33,059 bases of DNA from an uncultured Actinomycetes bacterium (GCA_903872155.1 CAIQJP010000159.1:1-33059), one strand, 5' to 3'. Shown: positions 1 through 8,139, counted from the stretch's first letter. Made by a program: numbers and translations. Notes: generated by a model not told the origin, from the sequence alone.

Positions 1-1
1 G

Positions 2-508
2 GCATGCGCATTGCACCTGCCGATTGTGTTCGCCTGTGAAAACAACGAATACGGCGAATTCACTCCTCGCGACAAGACCATGGCCATCACCGACGTTGTT
101 GACCGTGCCGCTGGTTATGGAATGCCCGGAGTCATCGTTGACGGCATGGATGTCATCGCTGTTCATGAAGCTGCTGTCGAAGCAGTTGAACGTGCTCGTC
201 AAGGCGGCGGACCTTCAATGATCGAAGCCAAGACCTACCGCTTCTATAACCACCACGGTGTACAGAACCTCGGTTTGAAATATCGCTCTGATGAAGAAGT
301 CGCTATCTGGAAGCAGCGCGACCCAATCTTCACATTCGAAGATCGCATGATCGAAAATGGTGTCGCGACTCGCGCCAACTTTGATGACATCTGGGCCGAA
401 CTGCGCGCCGATATTGAAACATCAATTCAGTTTGCTGAAGATAGCCCCTACCCCACCCCCGACCAAATCATGGTCAACGTGTACACGAGCATGACTGGAG
501 CAAACTGA
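2..508 (+). CDS. E1 alpha subunit of a 2-oxoacid/acetoin-type dehydrogenase complex (5' partial)
   Basis: This is the C-terminal 168 codons of a thiamine-diphosphate-dependent E1 alpha subunit; the start lies left of the window. With E1 beta it decarboxylates or cleaves the substrate and passes the acyl unit to the lipoyl arm of E2. The fragment opens with the ENNEYGEF segment of the ThDP-binding region, followed by DGMDVIAV and EAKTYRFY, all in family order. The loop after EAKTYR normally contains GH-x-x-x-D in pyruvate and branched-chain enzymes. Here it reads NHHGVQNLGLKYR, so the substrate cannot be read from this part. The TGA stop shares a base with the next ATG (TGATG), which implies translational coupling to E1 beta. 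An acetoin-type role is inferred mainly from the acoX-like gene downstream. Membership in the E1 alpha family is secure; the substrate is not. Confidence 0.88.
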   Translation, partial: ACALHLPIVFACENNEYGEFTPRDKTMAITDVVDRAAGYGMPGVIVDGMDVIAVHEAAVEAVERARQGGGPSMIEAKTYRFYNHHGVQNLGLKYRSDEEVAIWKQRDPIFTFEDRMIENGVATRANFDDIWAELRADIETSIQFAEDSPYPTPDQIMVNVYTSMTGAN

Positions 509-1497
509 TGAGTGACGATCGCAAACTCACATACGCACAGGCTTTCAATGAAGCCGTTTCGCAAATGATGGAAGCCGACCCCGACGTATTTTGTGCTGGT
601 GAAGACATCGGTGCTTTCGGCGGAGTCTTCGGAACCTTCGCTGGTCTGCAGGCCAAGTTCGGTGAGAAGCGGGTTGTTGACACGCCCATCAGCGAACAAG
701 CCATTGTTGGTCTTGGCGTTGGCGCATCGGTCACTGGCTTGCGACCCATCGTTGACTTGATGTTCATGGACTTCATCTGCGTGGCCTTCGACCAGATCGT
801 CAACCAGGCCGCCAAGTTGAAGTACATGTTCGGTGGAGACGCAACCTTGCCGATGACCATCACCACTGCTGGTGGTGGCGGATTGTCAGCAGCTGCTCAA
901 CACAGTCAGTCTCTTGAAGCTTTGTTGTGCCACATTCCTGGCCTCAAAGTTGTCATGCCGTCAAACCCGTACGACATGAAGGGCTTGATGATCTCGTGCA
1001 TCAAAGAGAACAACCCAACTGTCATGATCAAGCACAAGCGTCTGCTGGGCATGAGTGCACCGGTTCCGACTGAGGCATACGGCATTCCGCTTGGCAAGGG
1101 CAACATCATTCGCCCCGGCAAAGACGTCACAATCGTTGCTTATGCCCGCATGGCCAACGAAGCGATCATCGCCGCAAAAGAACTTGCCGAAGAAGGAATC
1201 GATTGCGAAATCATCGACCCGCGTACTTTGCAGCCTCTTGACACTGATCTCATTGTTGACTCAGCAAAGAAGACCAATCGTGTTGTCGTTGCTCAAGAAG
1301 CAGTTCGCTTTGGCGGACTTGGTGCTGAGATCGCTTCACAAATTCAAGAGTTGGCCTTCGATTATCTCGATGCTCCAGTCTCGCGAATTGGTGCTCCGTT
1401 CTCACCCGTGCCATTTAGCCCGGCGCTTGAATCGCATTACATCCCCGATGCCAAGAGCATTGTCAAAGGCGTCCGTGACGTCATGGCACGACGCTAG
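508..1497 (+). CDS. acoB: E1 beta subunit of a 2-oxoacid/acetoin-type dehydrogenase complex
   Basis: The 329-residue length is normal for an E1 beta subunit (transketolase pyrimidine-binding plus C-terminal domains). Visible landmarks are GEDIG at residues 31-35, which supplies the acidic residue near the ThDP pyrimidine, then DTPISEQAIVGLGVGAS, the FMDF segment, and the C-terminal DPRTLQPLD and VVAQEAVRFGGLGAEIA stretches typical of transketolase_C domains. It forms the alpha2beta2 E1 with the preceding gene and sits in the cytoplasm as part of the E1-E2-E3 complex. The start ATG overlaps the E1 alpha stop by one base. An acoX-like gene follows after 37 bp and then E2, an order matching acoA-acoB-acoX-acoC clusters of some acetoin degraders. 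Pyruvate or branched-chain 2-oxoacids remain possible substrates, so the symbol is tentative. Confidence 0.9.
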   Translation: MSDDRKLTYAQAFNEAVSQMMEADPDVFCAGEDIGAFGGVFGTFAGLQAKFGEKRVVDTPISEQAIVGLGVGASVTGLRPIVDLMFMDFICVAFDQIVNQAAKLKYMFGGDATLPMTITTAGGGGLSAAAQHSQSLEALLCHIPGLKVVMPSNPYDMKGLMISCIKENNPTVMIKHKRLLGMSAPVPTEAYGIPLGKGNIIRPGKDVTIVAYARMANEAIIAAKELAEEGIDCEIIDPRTLQPLDTDLIVDSAKKTNRVVVAQEAVRFGGLGAEIASQIQELAFDYLDAPVSRIGAPFSPVPFSPALESHYIPDAKSIVKGVRDVMARR

Positions 1498-1534
1498 ATA
1501 ACGTCGAAGATTTCTCATTGTCCGTGAATTTCCT

Positions 1535-2566
1535 ATGAGCATCGTCGGAATCATTGTCAACCCCAATGCGGGTAAAGACATCCGTCGTTTGGTGACCCCT
1601 GCAACGCATACCTCTGATGGCACGAAGGTCGGCATTGTTCGACGGGCCATCGTTGCTGCGTTTGAATCTGGGGCAACCAAAGTGTTGCTCATGCCTGACC
1701 GCCATCGGTTGTCAGAAAAAGCCGCTGAAGGAATTGCCGGAGACATTGTTCTTGTTGATGAACCACTCAGCGGTACTCGCTTTGACACCATCGCTGCGGC
1801 TCGACGCTTTTGGAAAGAACAAGTTGGAGCAGTGATTGCCCTTGGCGGAGACGGCACGTCGCGAGACGTCGCAATCGGTTGGCCCGATGCCCCGCTCATT
1901 GCGATTTCTACTGGCACCAACAACGTGTACCCCTCGGCGATTGATGGAACCTCTGCTGGTGCCGCTGCAGCATTTGTTGCGACCGGCGTCGTTTCGATGT
2001 CCGATGTTGGCCGACGTTCAAAGAGAGTTGTCGTTCGAGTTGAAGATGGTGACAAATCCATTGACGATCTTGCACTCGTTGATCTGGCCTTTATCAATTC
2101 GATGTTCACTGGGGCGCGTGCTGTTCGCGACCCCAATACGGTCAAAGCAGTCATTGCTGCGGTGGCAACACCTGCGAGCACGGGGCTCTCGAGCATCGCT
2201 GGTCGCATTCACCCCGTTGGCCGTTGGGATGCCTGTGGAGTATTCGTACGCCTTGGCGAAGGTGGCCGCAAAGTTCGCGTACCCCTTGCACCTGGTTCAT
2301 TCATCACGATGGAAATCGCTGAGGTTCGTCCACTCGAACTGGGCGAAGAGATCACGATGACCGGCAAAACCATTCTGGCCTTTGATGGCGAACGCGATCT
2401 GCCGGTGAGCGCTGATGGAGTTGTCACTGCTCGCGTCGAGGCCAGTGGCCCCCTGCTCATTGATGTCGAGAAAACTCTCGTCATCGCCGCCCAGTCACAG
2501 ATGTTTGACGAACAAGCACGACACGTGACAAGCAAAGATTTATACACGTCTCCGGAGGAAAACTAA
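1535..2566 (+). CDS. acoX: AcoX-like protein (ATP-NAD kinase-like fold)
   Basis: This 343-residue protein starts with IVGIIVNPNAGKD and carries GGDGTSRD at residues 104-111. Both are hallmarks of the NAD kinase / diacylglycerol-kinase-like nucleotide-binding fold; GGDGT is the phosphate-binding motif. A second family-like feature is the STGTNNVYP stretch around residues 125-133. AcoX proteins of this type occur inside acetoin dehydrogenase clusters, and to my knowledge their biochemical role is unsettled. The gene lies between E1 beta and E2, ends directly against the E2 start codon, and contains the E2 ribosome binding site in its last codons, so it is part of the complex operon. No strong Shine-Dalgarno precedes its own ATG. 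An ordinary NAD kinase is less likely because of the operon context. The family call is solid and the function unknown. Confidence 0.8.
   Translation: MSIVGIIVNPNAGKDIRRLVTPATHTSDGTKVGIVRRAIVAAFESGATKVLLMPDRHRLSEKAAEGIAGDIVLVDEPLSGTRFDTIAAARRFWKEQVGAVIALGGDGTSRDVAIGWPDAPLIAISTGTNNVYPSAIDGTSAGAAAAFVATGVVSMSDVGRRSKRVVVRVEDGDKSIDDLALVDLAFINSMFTGARAVRDPNTVKAVIAAVATPASTGLSSIAGRIHPVGRWDACGVFVRLGEGGRKVRVPLAPGSFITMEIAEVRPLELGEEITMTGKTILAFDGERDLPVSADGVVTARVEASGPLLIDVEKTLVIAAQSQMFDEQARHVTSKDLYTSPEEN
2554..2559 (+). promoter_or_regulatory. Ribosome binding site of the E2 gene
   Basis: GGAGGA lies 7 bases before the ATG at 2567, inside the last codons of the acoX-like gene. It is the strongest Shine-Dalgarno of the cluster and fixes the E2 start; E2 may therefore be translated more strongly than acoX. 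Confidence 0.75.
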
Positions 2567-4054
2567 ATGTCCACTGAATTCATCATGCCCAAGCTCGGAC
2601 TCACCATGGAAGAGGGCACCATTCTCGAGTGGCTCGTTGAAGACGGTACCGAGATCACTCAAGGTATGGCCGTGCTTCGCATTGAGACTGACAAAGTTGA
2701 AAGTGATGTCGAGTCACCAGGCGCTGGACGATTTCATCGAGTCGGCAATCAAGGCGACACCTACCCATGTGGCGCGCTAATTGGTTACTTGTTGGCTGAT
2801 GGCGAAGAGCCACCCGTCGCACAAGTCATTGCTCCTGTGGCTGCAGCGACCCCGGCAGCATCAGCACCAGTTGCCTCTTCTGCACCAGTTGCAGCAGTTG
2901 CATCAAGCCTCGCCGCGCCCCGTCGTGAAGGTCGTTTGTTTGCCTCGCCGAATGCTCGTCGTGTTGCCAAAGAGCTCGGCATTGATATCGAGACCGTTGT
3001 CGGCAGTGGCCCCGAAGGTCGCATCACTTCAGAAGACGTCGAAGAAGCGCATAAGAATCCAGGCGCACCGCGTGTAACTAATTCATCTATCTCAGCAATC
3101 GCCGTTCCACCGATCTTGTCGGCGAATGGCAATGTGCTCGCGACTGCTGCAGCCCGTCAACTCGCCGAGCTGTTGGGCGTTGATCTTGCTCAGGTCCCTT
3201 ATGACGCCACCGACGGTCGTGTCACCAAAGATGGTGTTGCTGCGTTCGTGCGAGCGCAACTTGCCGGTTCTCGCTCACCCAGCACACCAGCAACCCCCGC
3301 GCCATCATCTACTTCAACTTCAACATCAACAACGGTCCTCGCTCCTGCCAGTCAGACGCCGACGTCGATCAAGAAGATGTCCGGCATGCGTGGCACGATC
3401 GCCAAGCGCATGCAGTCGTCGTTACAAGACATGGCGCAACTCACCCTGCACATGGATGCCGACCTTGACGCCATCGTCGAAGATCGCGAGTCACGCAAGA
3501 ATTCTGGAAACAATGATTCAAGCAACAGCCTTCCGGGCTTTACCGATTACGTCATCGCCGCTGCTGCACGAGCATTAAAACTGCACCCGATTGTCAACTC
3601 GCAAGTCACTGCCGAAGGTATTGCCCTTCTCCCCGAGATTCACGTGAGCATGGCCGTCGCCCTTCCCGAGGGACTCATTGTTCCGGTCATCAAGAACACC
3701 ACGTCCCTTGACTTGGCTTCACTTGCATCTGAAACCAAGCGTTTGTCTGGCGCAGCCCGCGAAGGCAAGTTGGGACTTGGCGAACTTGAAGGCGGAACTT
3801 TCTCGGTGAGCACCCTTGGTATGTTCGGCGTCGACGGCTTCACCCCGGTCATCAACCCGCCCAATACCGCAATTCTTGGTGTCGGTCGTTTACGAGATGA
3901 TGTCGTGGTCAGCAAGAAGGGCAAAGTGTCAACCGTCAAGCGCATGACCCTCAGCCTCACCTGGGATCACCGAGTCTTCGACGGTGCCCCCGCTGCCGAG
4001 TTCTGCAAGTCGATCGTTGATCTTCTTGCCGATCCCTCAGCGTTGAACAAGTAG
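2567..4054 (+). CDS. acoC: Dihydrolipoamide acyltransferase (E2) with one lipoyl and two E3-binding-like domains
   Basis: E2 core of the dehydrogenase complex: it carries the acyl group on a swinging lipoyl arm and transfers it to CoA. Domains along its 495 residues are: a lipoyl domain at about 1-80 with the lipoylation lysine K43 in ETDKVE; an Ala/Pro/Val linker; a peripheral-subunit-binding domain at about 124-163 (SPNARRVAKELGID...GPEGRIT); a second, weaker copy at about 190-230 (ATAAARQLAELLGVD...TDGRVTKDGV); a Ser/Thr/Pro linker at 233-265; and the catalytic acyltransferase domain from about 270 to the end. The catalytic DHRVFDG has H468 and D472. Two binding domains is more than the usual one. 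The gene follows acoX with no spacing. Its last 18 bases overlap the convergent HNH gene. The E2 family call is certain; the acetoin assignment is inferred. Confidence 0.92.
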   Translation: MSTEFIMPKLGLTMEEGTILEWLVEDGTEITQGMAVLRIETDKVESDVESPGAGRFHRVGNQGDTYPCGALIGYLLADGEEPPVAQVIAPVAAATPAASAPVASSAPVAAVASSLAAPRREGRLFASPNARRVAKELGIDIETVVGSGPEGRITSEDVEEAHKNPGAPRVTNSSISAIAVPPILSANGNVLATAAARQLAELLGVDLAQVPYDATDGRVTKDGVAAFVRAQLAGSRSPSTPATPAPSSTSTSTSTTVLAPASQTPTSIKKMSGMRGTIAKRMQSSLQDMAQLTLHMDADLDAIVEDRESRKNSGNNDSSNSLPGFTDYVIAAAARALKLHPIVNSQVTAEGIALLPEIHVSMAVALPEGLIVPVIKNTTSLDLASLASETKRLSGAAREGKLGLGELEGGTFSVSTLGMFGVDGFTPVINPPNTAILGVGRLRDDVVVSKKGKVSTVKRMTLSLTWDHRVFDGAPAAEFCKSIVDLLADPSALNK

Positions 4055-5254
4055 TACTCGCGTCTCCGTATTGAGTTTCAGTTTCCACCCTCCTTCGTGT
4101 GCCGCATGATGGTGTCGTGAGCAGAGTGGAACCAAGTTGTTGAAGTTGGTTTCTCCCCCGTTCTCCCAGTATTCAATGTGGTGCGGTTCGCAATGACTGA
4201 ACTTCACCGAACATCCGTCAATCGCACAGGTCTCATGTACTGCGGCCAATGCCCGGCGTTGATAGGCCGTGGCTAATCGTTTCGATTTTCCAACATCGAG
4301 TGGAACACTCTTGCCGTCAAGAACAAGTGGAATGATCTCGGCTTCACAAGCCAAACGGCGAATCGTCTCAACTGAGAGCTCTGAACCATTCAAGATGCGG
4401 CATGTACGAGCATCACCCAAGCCTGTCTCACTCACTGCGCCAGCCAACAACTCGTAATCAATATGCACCACGATCTCAGCACGAGCCGGACGGTCACACA
4501 AAGAACTACTCAATGCACCGCCCAAGGAATCACTGTCTAGGCGACTTTGCAACAAGGCCACAAGAGCCAATGCTCGGCGATGATCATTGGGCTCGATTGA
4601 AGCATCACATTCGACTGGGACTTCTCGATCACCCGAATGAAACATTGCTTCTACTCCGGCATCAAGTAATGCCGAGACTATTGATCCTCGTTCGGGGTCA
4701 AACTTGCCGAACAAATTGGTCATACCGTCGGCATCGACCCAGTGGCGAAGAAAGGTCTGACGACGTTGTTTCTCGAAACGACCAACACCACCGTCATCGG
4801 TCAGCGTTTGCGCGGTTCGGCGCACGAATTTCGTGAACTCATCGGCAGTCATAGCTTGGGCCGTCACCAAAAGCTCTGGTGCTCGTTCAATCAATTTGCC
4901 AGATTGCTCACCCAAAATTTTGAGTCCGCTTGACAGTGCGTCAACATGCGCAGACGTGACGTTGCCCGCGGCCAAGGCCTCACCGAACGCTGGAACCGAC
5001 CCAATGGTTTCGGTACGGGCCATCACTTTGCGAACATCAGAAGTTGATAATCCGCTCTCGCGGATGAGTTCAACTTCGGGCATTACAGAATTGAGTTCGG
5101 ACATCGTCGCAACCAAACGTGATTGCAACGAATCAAGCCATGATCGCAGGCAGCGAATATCGTTCAACCCTTCACGAAGTTCAGCTACCGAACACTTTGA
5201 GGTGTCACGAGAAGTCAGAGCGTTTACTCGCTCAATGACTACGGAACTATTCAT
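4037..5254 (-). CDS. DUF222 / HNH endonuclease-like protein (13E12 repeat family)
   Basis: A 405-residue protein of the actinobacterial DUF222-HNH type. The first ~300 residues are the helical DUF222 region. The C-terminus is an HNH nuclease module, with C343 and C348 followed by EPHHIEYW (H358-H359), an Asn-rich N-F-N-N segment, and LCSRHHHAAHEGGW (C378, H381-H383), which completes the Cys/His metal site and the catalytic His. I chose the ATG at 5254 because GGGAGG sits 8 bases upstream; a longer reading frame starting at 5314 lacks such support. The last 18 bases overlap the E2 gene tail to tail. These proteins are often multicopy in actinobacteria and their role is poorly known; a DNA-processing function is plausible because the nuclease residues are intact. 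Nothing around it suggests a mobile element. Confidence 0.88.
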   Translation of the reverse strand: MNSSVVIERVNALTSRDTSKCSVAELREGLNDIRCLRSWLDSLQSRLVATMSELNSVMPEVELIRESGLSTSDVRKVMARTETIGSVPAFGEALAAGNVTSAHVDALSSGLKILGEQSGKLIERAPELLVTAQAMTADEFTKFVRRTAQTLTDDGGVGRFEKQRRQTFLRHWVDADGMTNLFGKFDPERGSIVSALLDAGVEAMFHSGDREVPVECDASIEPNDHRRALALVALLQSRLDSDSLGGALSSSLCDRPARAEIVVHIDYELLAGAVSETGLGDARTCRILNGSELSVETIRRLACEAEIIPLVLDGKSVPLDVGKSKRLATAYQRRALAAVHETCAIDGCSVKFSHCEPHHIEYWENGGETNFNNLVPLCSRHHHAAHEGGWKLKLNTETRVLLVQR

Positions 5255-5262
5255 GCAACACA

Positions 5263-5268
5263 CCTCCC
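5263..5268 (-). promoter_or_regulatory. Ribosome binding site of the HNH gene
   Basis: Read on the minus strand this is GGGAGG, 8 bases before the ATG at 5254. It decides the start of the DUF222/HNH gene in favour of the internal Met over a codon 60 bases further upstream. Confidence 0.7.
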
Positions 5269-5315
5269 AACGAAACAAGTTAAAACTGAAGTCGCGGGAA
5301 GTCGACACACACAAC

Positions 5316-5345
5316 TTAATTCAGGGGTGTCACAGAGTTAGTCAA
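5316..5345 (-). promoter_or_regulatory. Candidate promoter of the HNH gene
   Basis: On the minus strand a TTGACT -35-like hexamer (5340-5345) is followed 17-18 bases later by a weak GAATTA/AATTAA -10-like hexamer. It lies in the 132-bp gap between the LLM gene end and the HNH start, the longest gene-free stretch here. The -10 match is poor, so this is only a candidate. Confidence 0.25.
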
Positions 5346-5386
5346 AAATATGACGTCTCCCAAAAACTTTTCTAAATATTTCTTGC

Positions 5387-6298
5387 TTAACCGCGAGCAG
5401 CTTCAACAACTGGCAAGAAACGTTCGGGAACATCAAGCCAGTCTTCGGGCTTTTCAATGTCTTGCCAGAAGTTATGTTCAAGTGTTAACTCAACAAAGCC
5501 AGCCTCACGACACGCAGCCGCATCGGCGACAAGCGCGGCCATGTTGTCGCCGTCGGCAGCACGTGGAGCAAGTGGTCCCTGAATAAACGAGCGATAGTAA
5601 ACCTCAAGCGGCTTTTGATCAGCACTTCGTTGCTCGTTTAATCCAGCAACAATTTTCTGCACTTTGCCGATTGGCATACCGGCGGGATTCCATGCATCAA
5701 ACCATTGAGCAGTGCGTCCCATACCATCGGCCGACCACATTCCCGACAACAATTTTGGACGCGGACTCTGCACTGGCTTCGGACTCACGAACGAACTTGG
5801 TATCGAAAAGATTGGTCCTTCGTACGACACCGGATCTTCTTGCCAACACGCCAACATCGCTGGAATGAAATCATCCATGCGACGACCACGAGTTTCAATC
5901 TCGGTGCCAGATGCGGTGTGCTCTTCAGCGTTCCAACCCACACCAAGCCCAACAATCAAACGTCCGTTGCACATCTGGTCAATCGTGGCCAAGCGTTGCG
6001 CTAACGGAACTGGCCAGTGATTACCCGCCACCAAAATACTGGTTCCTAAACGAACTTTCGAAGTAATACCAGCGACAAAGGCCAGTGTCTCAGTGGGCGC
6101 GAACACCGACTTGTACTGATGCGGCGGCAAGCGATCGGTGGCGCCATATCCACGAATCGGCTTTTCTGGATACATGAAATGATCTTGCACCCACAGTGCC
6201 TCATACCCCATCGCTTCAGCACGACGAGCAAACTCAGCAACAATGTCGGCCCGTACATGGGGGCCAAGTTGCGGCAGACATAATCCAACACCGGTCAC
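5387..6298 (-). CDS. LLM-class oxidoreductase, probably F420-dependent
   Basis: This 303-residue protein has the luciferase-like (beta/alpha)8 barrel signature. It begins GVGLCLPQLGPHV, followed by EAMGYEALWVQDHF, then KVRLGTSILVAGNHWPVPLAQRLATIDQMCNGRLIVGLGVGWNAEEH, in which RL-x-x-G-x-GVGWN is the classic LLM core, and LLSGMWSADGMGRTAQWFDAWNP later. Actinobacterial members mostly use coenzyme F420, a few FMN; the sequence alone does not separate them. The start is GTG at 6298, with AAGGGA upstream inside the 13-bp gap after the nitroreductase gene. It is the last of three genes (Rieske oxygenase, nitroreductase, LLM), so it probably reduces or oxidises an intermediate of the same catabolic route. 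The substrate is unknown. Confidence 0.87.
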   Translation of the reverse strand: MTGVGLCLPQLGPHVRADIVAEFARRAEAMGYEALWVQDHFMYPEKPIRGYGATDRLPPHQYKSVFAPTETLAFVAGITSKVRLGTSILVAGNHWPVPLAQRLATIDQMCNGRLIVGLGVGWNAEEHTASGTEIETRGRRMDDFIPAMLACWQEDPVSYEGPIFSIPSSFVSPKPVQSPRPKLLSGMWSADGMGRTAQWFDAWNPAGMPIGKVQKIVAGLNEQRSADQKPLEVYYRSFIQGPLAPRAADGDNMAALVADAAACREAGFVELTLEHNFWQDIEKPEDWLDVPERFLPVVEAARG

Positions 6299-6311
6299 GA
6301 GATATTTCCCT

Positions 6312-6917
6312 TCACGAAAACGTCTCCCAACAAATCACTTCATCAACCGGCTTGCGATTCACGCTGGCAAACTTCTTTTCGGGATACCCCATGGCGATCG
6401 CGGTTCCCAAGTACGCGTCATCAGGCAATCCCAACTCTTCTCTGAACTTCTGTTCAGCCACATAGTGAAATGTCGTGAACGTAGTTCCGAGCCCGAGCGA
6501 CCGAGCGGCCAACACCAAGTTCTGTGAAGCGGGATACACCGTCGACCACACAAAGTTTTCGTTGGGCGCCTGCGGCGGGTACTTGTTGAATCCGACTACG
6601 AAAATCCACACCGGCACATCGGCAAAACCTTCGACCAATCGACGAGCACCAGCCATCATCTTGTCGCGTGACGCATCACCAGTTGGTCCACCAGAAAAGT
6701 GCGATCCGAGCATGGCTTGAACCGCCGTCGCCATTCGTTCTTTACGCGCACGATCGCGCACCACAACGAATTTCCAGTTTTGGCTGTTGCCAGGGTTCGA
6801 CGCGTACGTCGCTGCTTGAACGACTTTTTTGATGAGGTCCTCTGGGACTTCATCAGTTTTGAGATGCCGCATCGCAATACACGTACGCATCATTTCAATC
6901 ACGTCAATTTCAGACAC
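6312..6917 (-). CDS. Nitroreductase-family FMN oxidoreductase
   Basis: This protein of about 201 residues is of the nitroreductase fold. The N-terminus has the RTCIAMRHLKTDEVPEDLIKKVVQAA pattern, in which the Arg-rich segment contacts the FMN phosphate, followed by ASNPGNSQNWKFVVV, the canonical P-x-x-x-N-x-Q-P/N-W-x-F FMN-binding loop. The C-terminal half has SQNLVLAARSLGLGTTFTT and AIAMGYPEKKF, also standard. It would transfer hydride from NAD(P)H or a related donor to its substrate through FMN. Adjacent TTG (6920) and GTG (6917) codons could both start it. GTG has the better distance to the GAGAG upstream. The gene lies 13 bases after the Rieske gene stop and 13 bases before the LLM gene, so all three are likely cotranscribed. 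The physiological substrate is not readable. Confidence 0.87.
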   Translation of the reverse strand: MSEIDVIEMMRTCIAMRHLKTDEVPEDLIKKVVQAATYASNPGNSQNWKFVVVRDRARKERMATAVQAMLGSHFSGGPTGDASRDKMMAGARRLVEGFADVPVWIFVVGFNKYPPQAPNENFVWSTVYPASQNLVLAARSLGLGTTFTTFHYVAEQKFREELGLPDDAYLGTAIAMGYPEKKFASVNRKPVDEVICWETFS

Positions 6918-6930
6918 CAAAATCTCTCAA

Positions 6931-8139
6931 TCAGTAGTTCGTGATGCGACCGGCATCAATGCCGTTGCGGAACAATTCATTGAGGTCTTCATCTGCAGTG
7001 ACCAACAAAGCATCCAACCATCCGTGCACGTATTGCGCGCCACCTTCGTTGCGACCAAAGATCAGATCTTTCTTTGCACCCGTCTTCACGGTGCGTTGAA
7101 TCTTCAATCCAGTTGCGTAGTCCTCATCACGAACGACGTTCTCAAGGAACGCAATTTGCTTATTGGCAGCCGCAATGAACTCTTCGGTTTTCGGTGCCGT
7201 TGAAATGAAGTCGAGATATGTCACTGATTCGTCGGCTGTCGCACCAGGAAACACTCGAGCAACCTGATAAATCTTGTGACCTTCAATTTCGAAACCAGCG
7301 ATTGAACCGTGTGGGAAAACACTCCATACACCACCGGTTAACACTGACTCGGGCCACTCAGAAGTTGGGCGACCTTCAAGCTTTGCCCAGTTGCCACGCG
7401 GACCAGTCACGCGTTGGTGCGGACCAACGCGGTGGAACAATGCGTCGGGCGACATATCAGGACCAAACGTGTTCTTATGCAGAATTGGTAAATGGTAAAA
7501 ATCGACGTAGCCATCAAATGAAATCTTCCAGTTTGGTCCAGCCAAAATTCGGGTTCCGAAATGATTCATGCTGGCGAAGTCACAGAACTCGAGCATTTCG
7601 TCGTAGCCAGCAAAGAACGCATCAAAATCAAGTTTTGAATCGGACGACAAGGTCACCCAGATCAAACCGGCGCGTTCAGCAATCGGCAGCTGCGTGAGAC
7701 CGAGACACGATGTATCGAGTTGACCGAAATCATCTTGTTTGAAAACACCAACAAGGTCACCCTCTTGGTTGTACGTCCAGTTGTGATACGGGCACGCAAA
7801 GCGACGGGCCGTGCCGACACCTGGATCCACAAGTTGTGCGCCACGGTGACTACACATGTTGACGAATGCCCGAGCGACCCCATCAGCACCGCGCGAGATG
7901 AGCACAGGCATACCAACAACATCAATGGCTTTGTACGTATTGACTTCTTTGATTTCGGCAGTCATGGCGAGCAACAACGGCACTCGCTTGAAGATCATGT
8001 CAACTTCGCGCTGCCAACGTTCGGGGTCAAAGTAGTTCGAGGCAGGAATCGTGGTAATCGATTCGGTGAGGTGCACGGTTCCGGCTTTGTTGTGAGCAAT
8101 TGTGCGCTCGGCCATTGCGACAAGTTTCTCGCGGCTCAT
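6931..8139 (-). CDS. Rieske non-heme iron oxygenase, alpha (large) subunit
   Basis: A 402-residue ring-hydroxylating-type oxygenase. The Rieske [2Fe-2S] site is complete: C96-S-H98 and C116-P-Y-H119. The mononuclear iron site follows: NWKISFDGYVDFYHLPILH supplies H216 and H221, with D213 as the electron-transfer bridge residue. The C-terminal half is the helix-grip catalytic domain. It would hydroxylate or demethylate an organic substrate with O2 and electrons from a reductase, and no reductase or beta subunit is next to it. The ATG at 8139 follows a GGGGGT box by about 5 bases. It is first in a three-gene operon with the nitroreductase and LLM oxidoreductase. The substrate class (aromatic, steroid, quaternary amine or other) cannot be decided from these residues. 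Confidence 0.93.
   Translation of the reverse strand: MSREKLVAMAERTIAHNKAGTVHLTESITTIPASNYFDPERWQREVDMIFKRVPLLLAMTAEIKEVNTYKAIDVVGMPVLISRGADGVARAFVNMCSHRGAQLVDPGVGTARRFACPYHNWTYNQEGDLVGVFKQDDFGQLDTSCLGLTQLPIAERAGLIWVTLSSDSKLDFDAFFAGYDEMLEFCDFASMNHFGTRILAGPNWKISFDGYVDFYHLPILHKNTFGPDMSPDALFHRVGPHQRVTGPRGNWAKLEGRPTSEWPESVLTGGVWSVFPHGSIAGFEIEGHKIYQVARVFPGATADESVTYLDFISTAPKTEEFIAAANKQIAFLENVVRDEDYATGLKIQRTVKTGAKKDLIFGRNEGGAQYVHGWLDALLVTADEDLNELFRNGIDAGRITNY

Noticed and set aside
1402-2208. Long open frame antisense to E1 beta and the acoX-like gene
   Set aside because: Its translation is Arg/Ser/Thr-rich with no motif, and both sense genes are well supported; it is a shadow of codon bias.
4402-4836. 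Open frame on the plus strand inside the HNH gene
   Set aside because: Low-complexity His/Arg-rich translation opposite a gene with intact motifs; no start signals.
4037-5386. HNH gene as part of an intron or mobile element
   Set aside because: No terminal repeats, reverse transcriptase, transposase or split host gene nearby.
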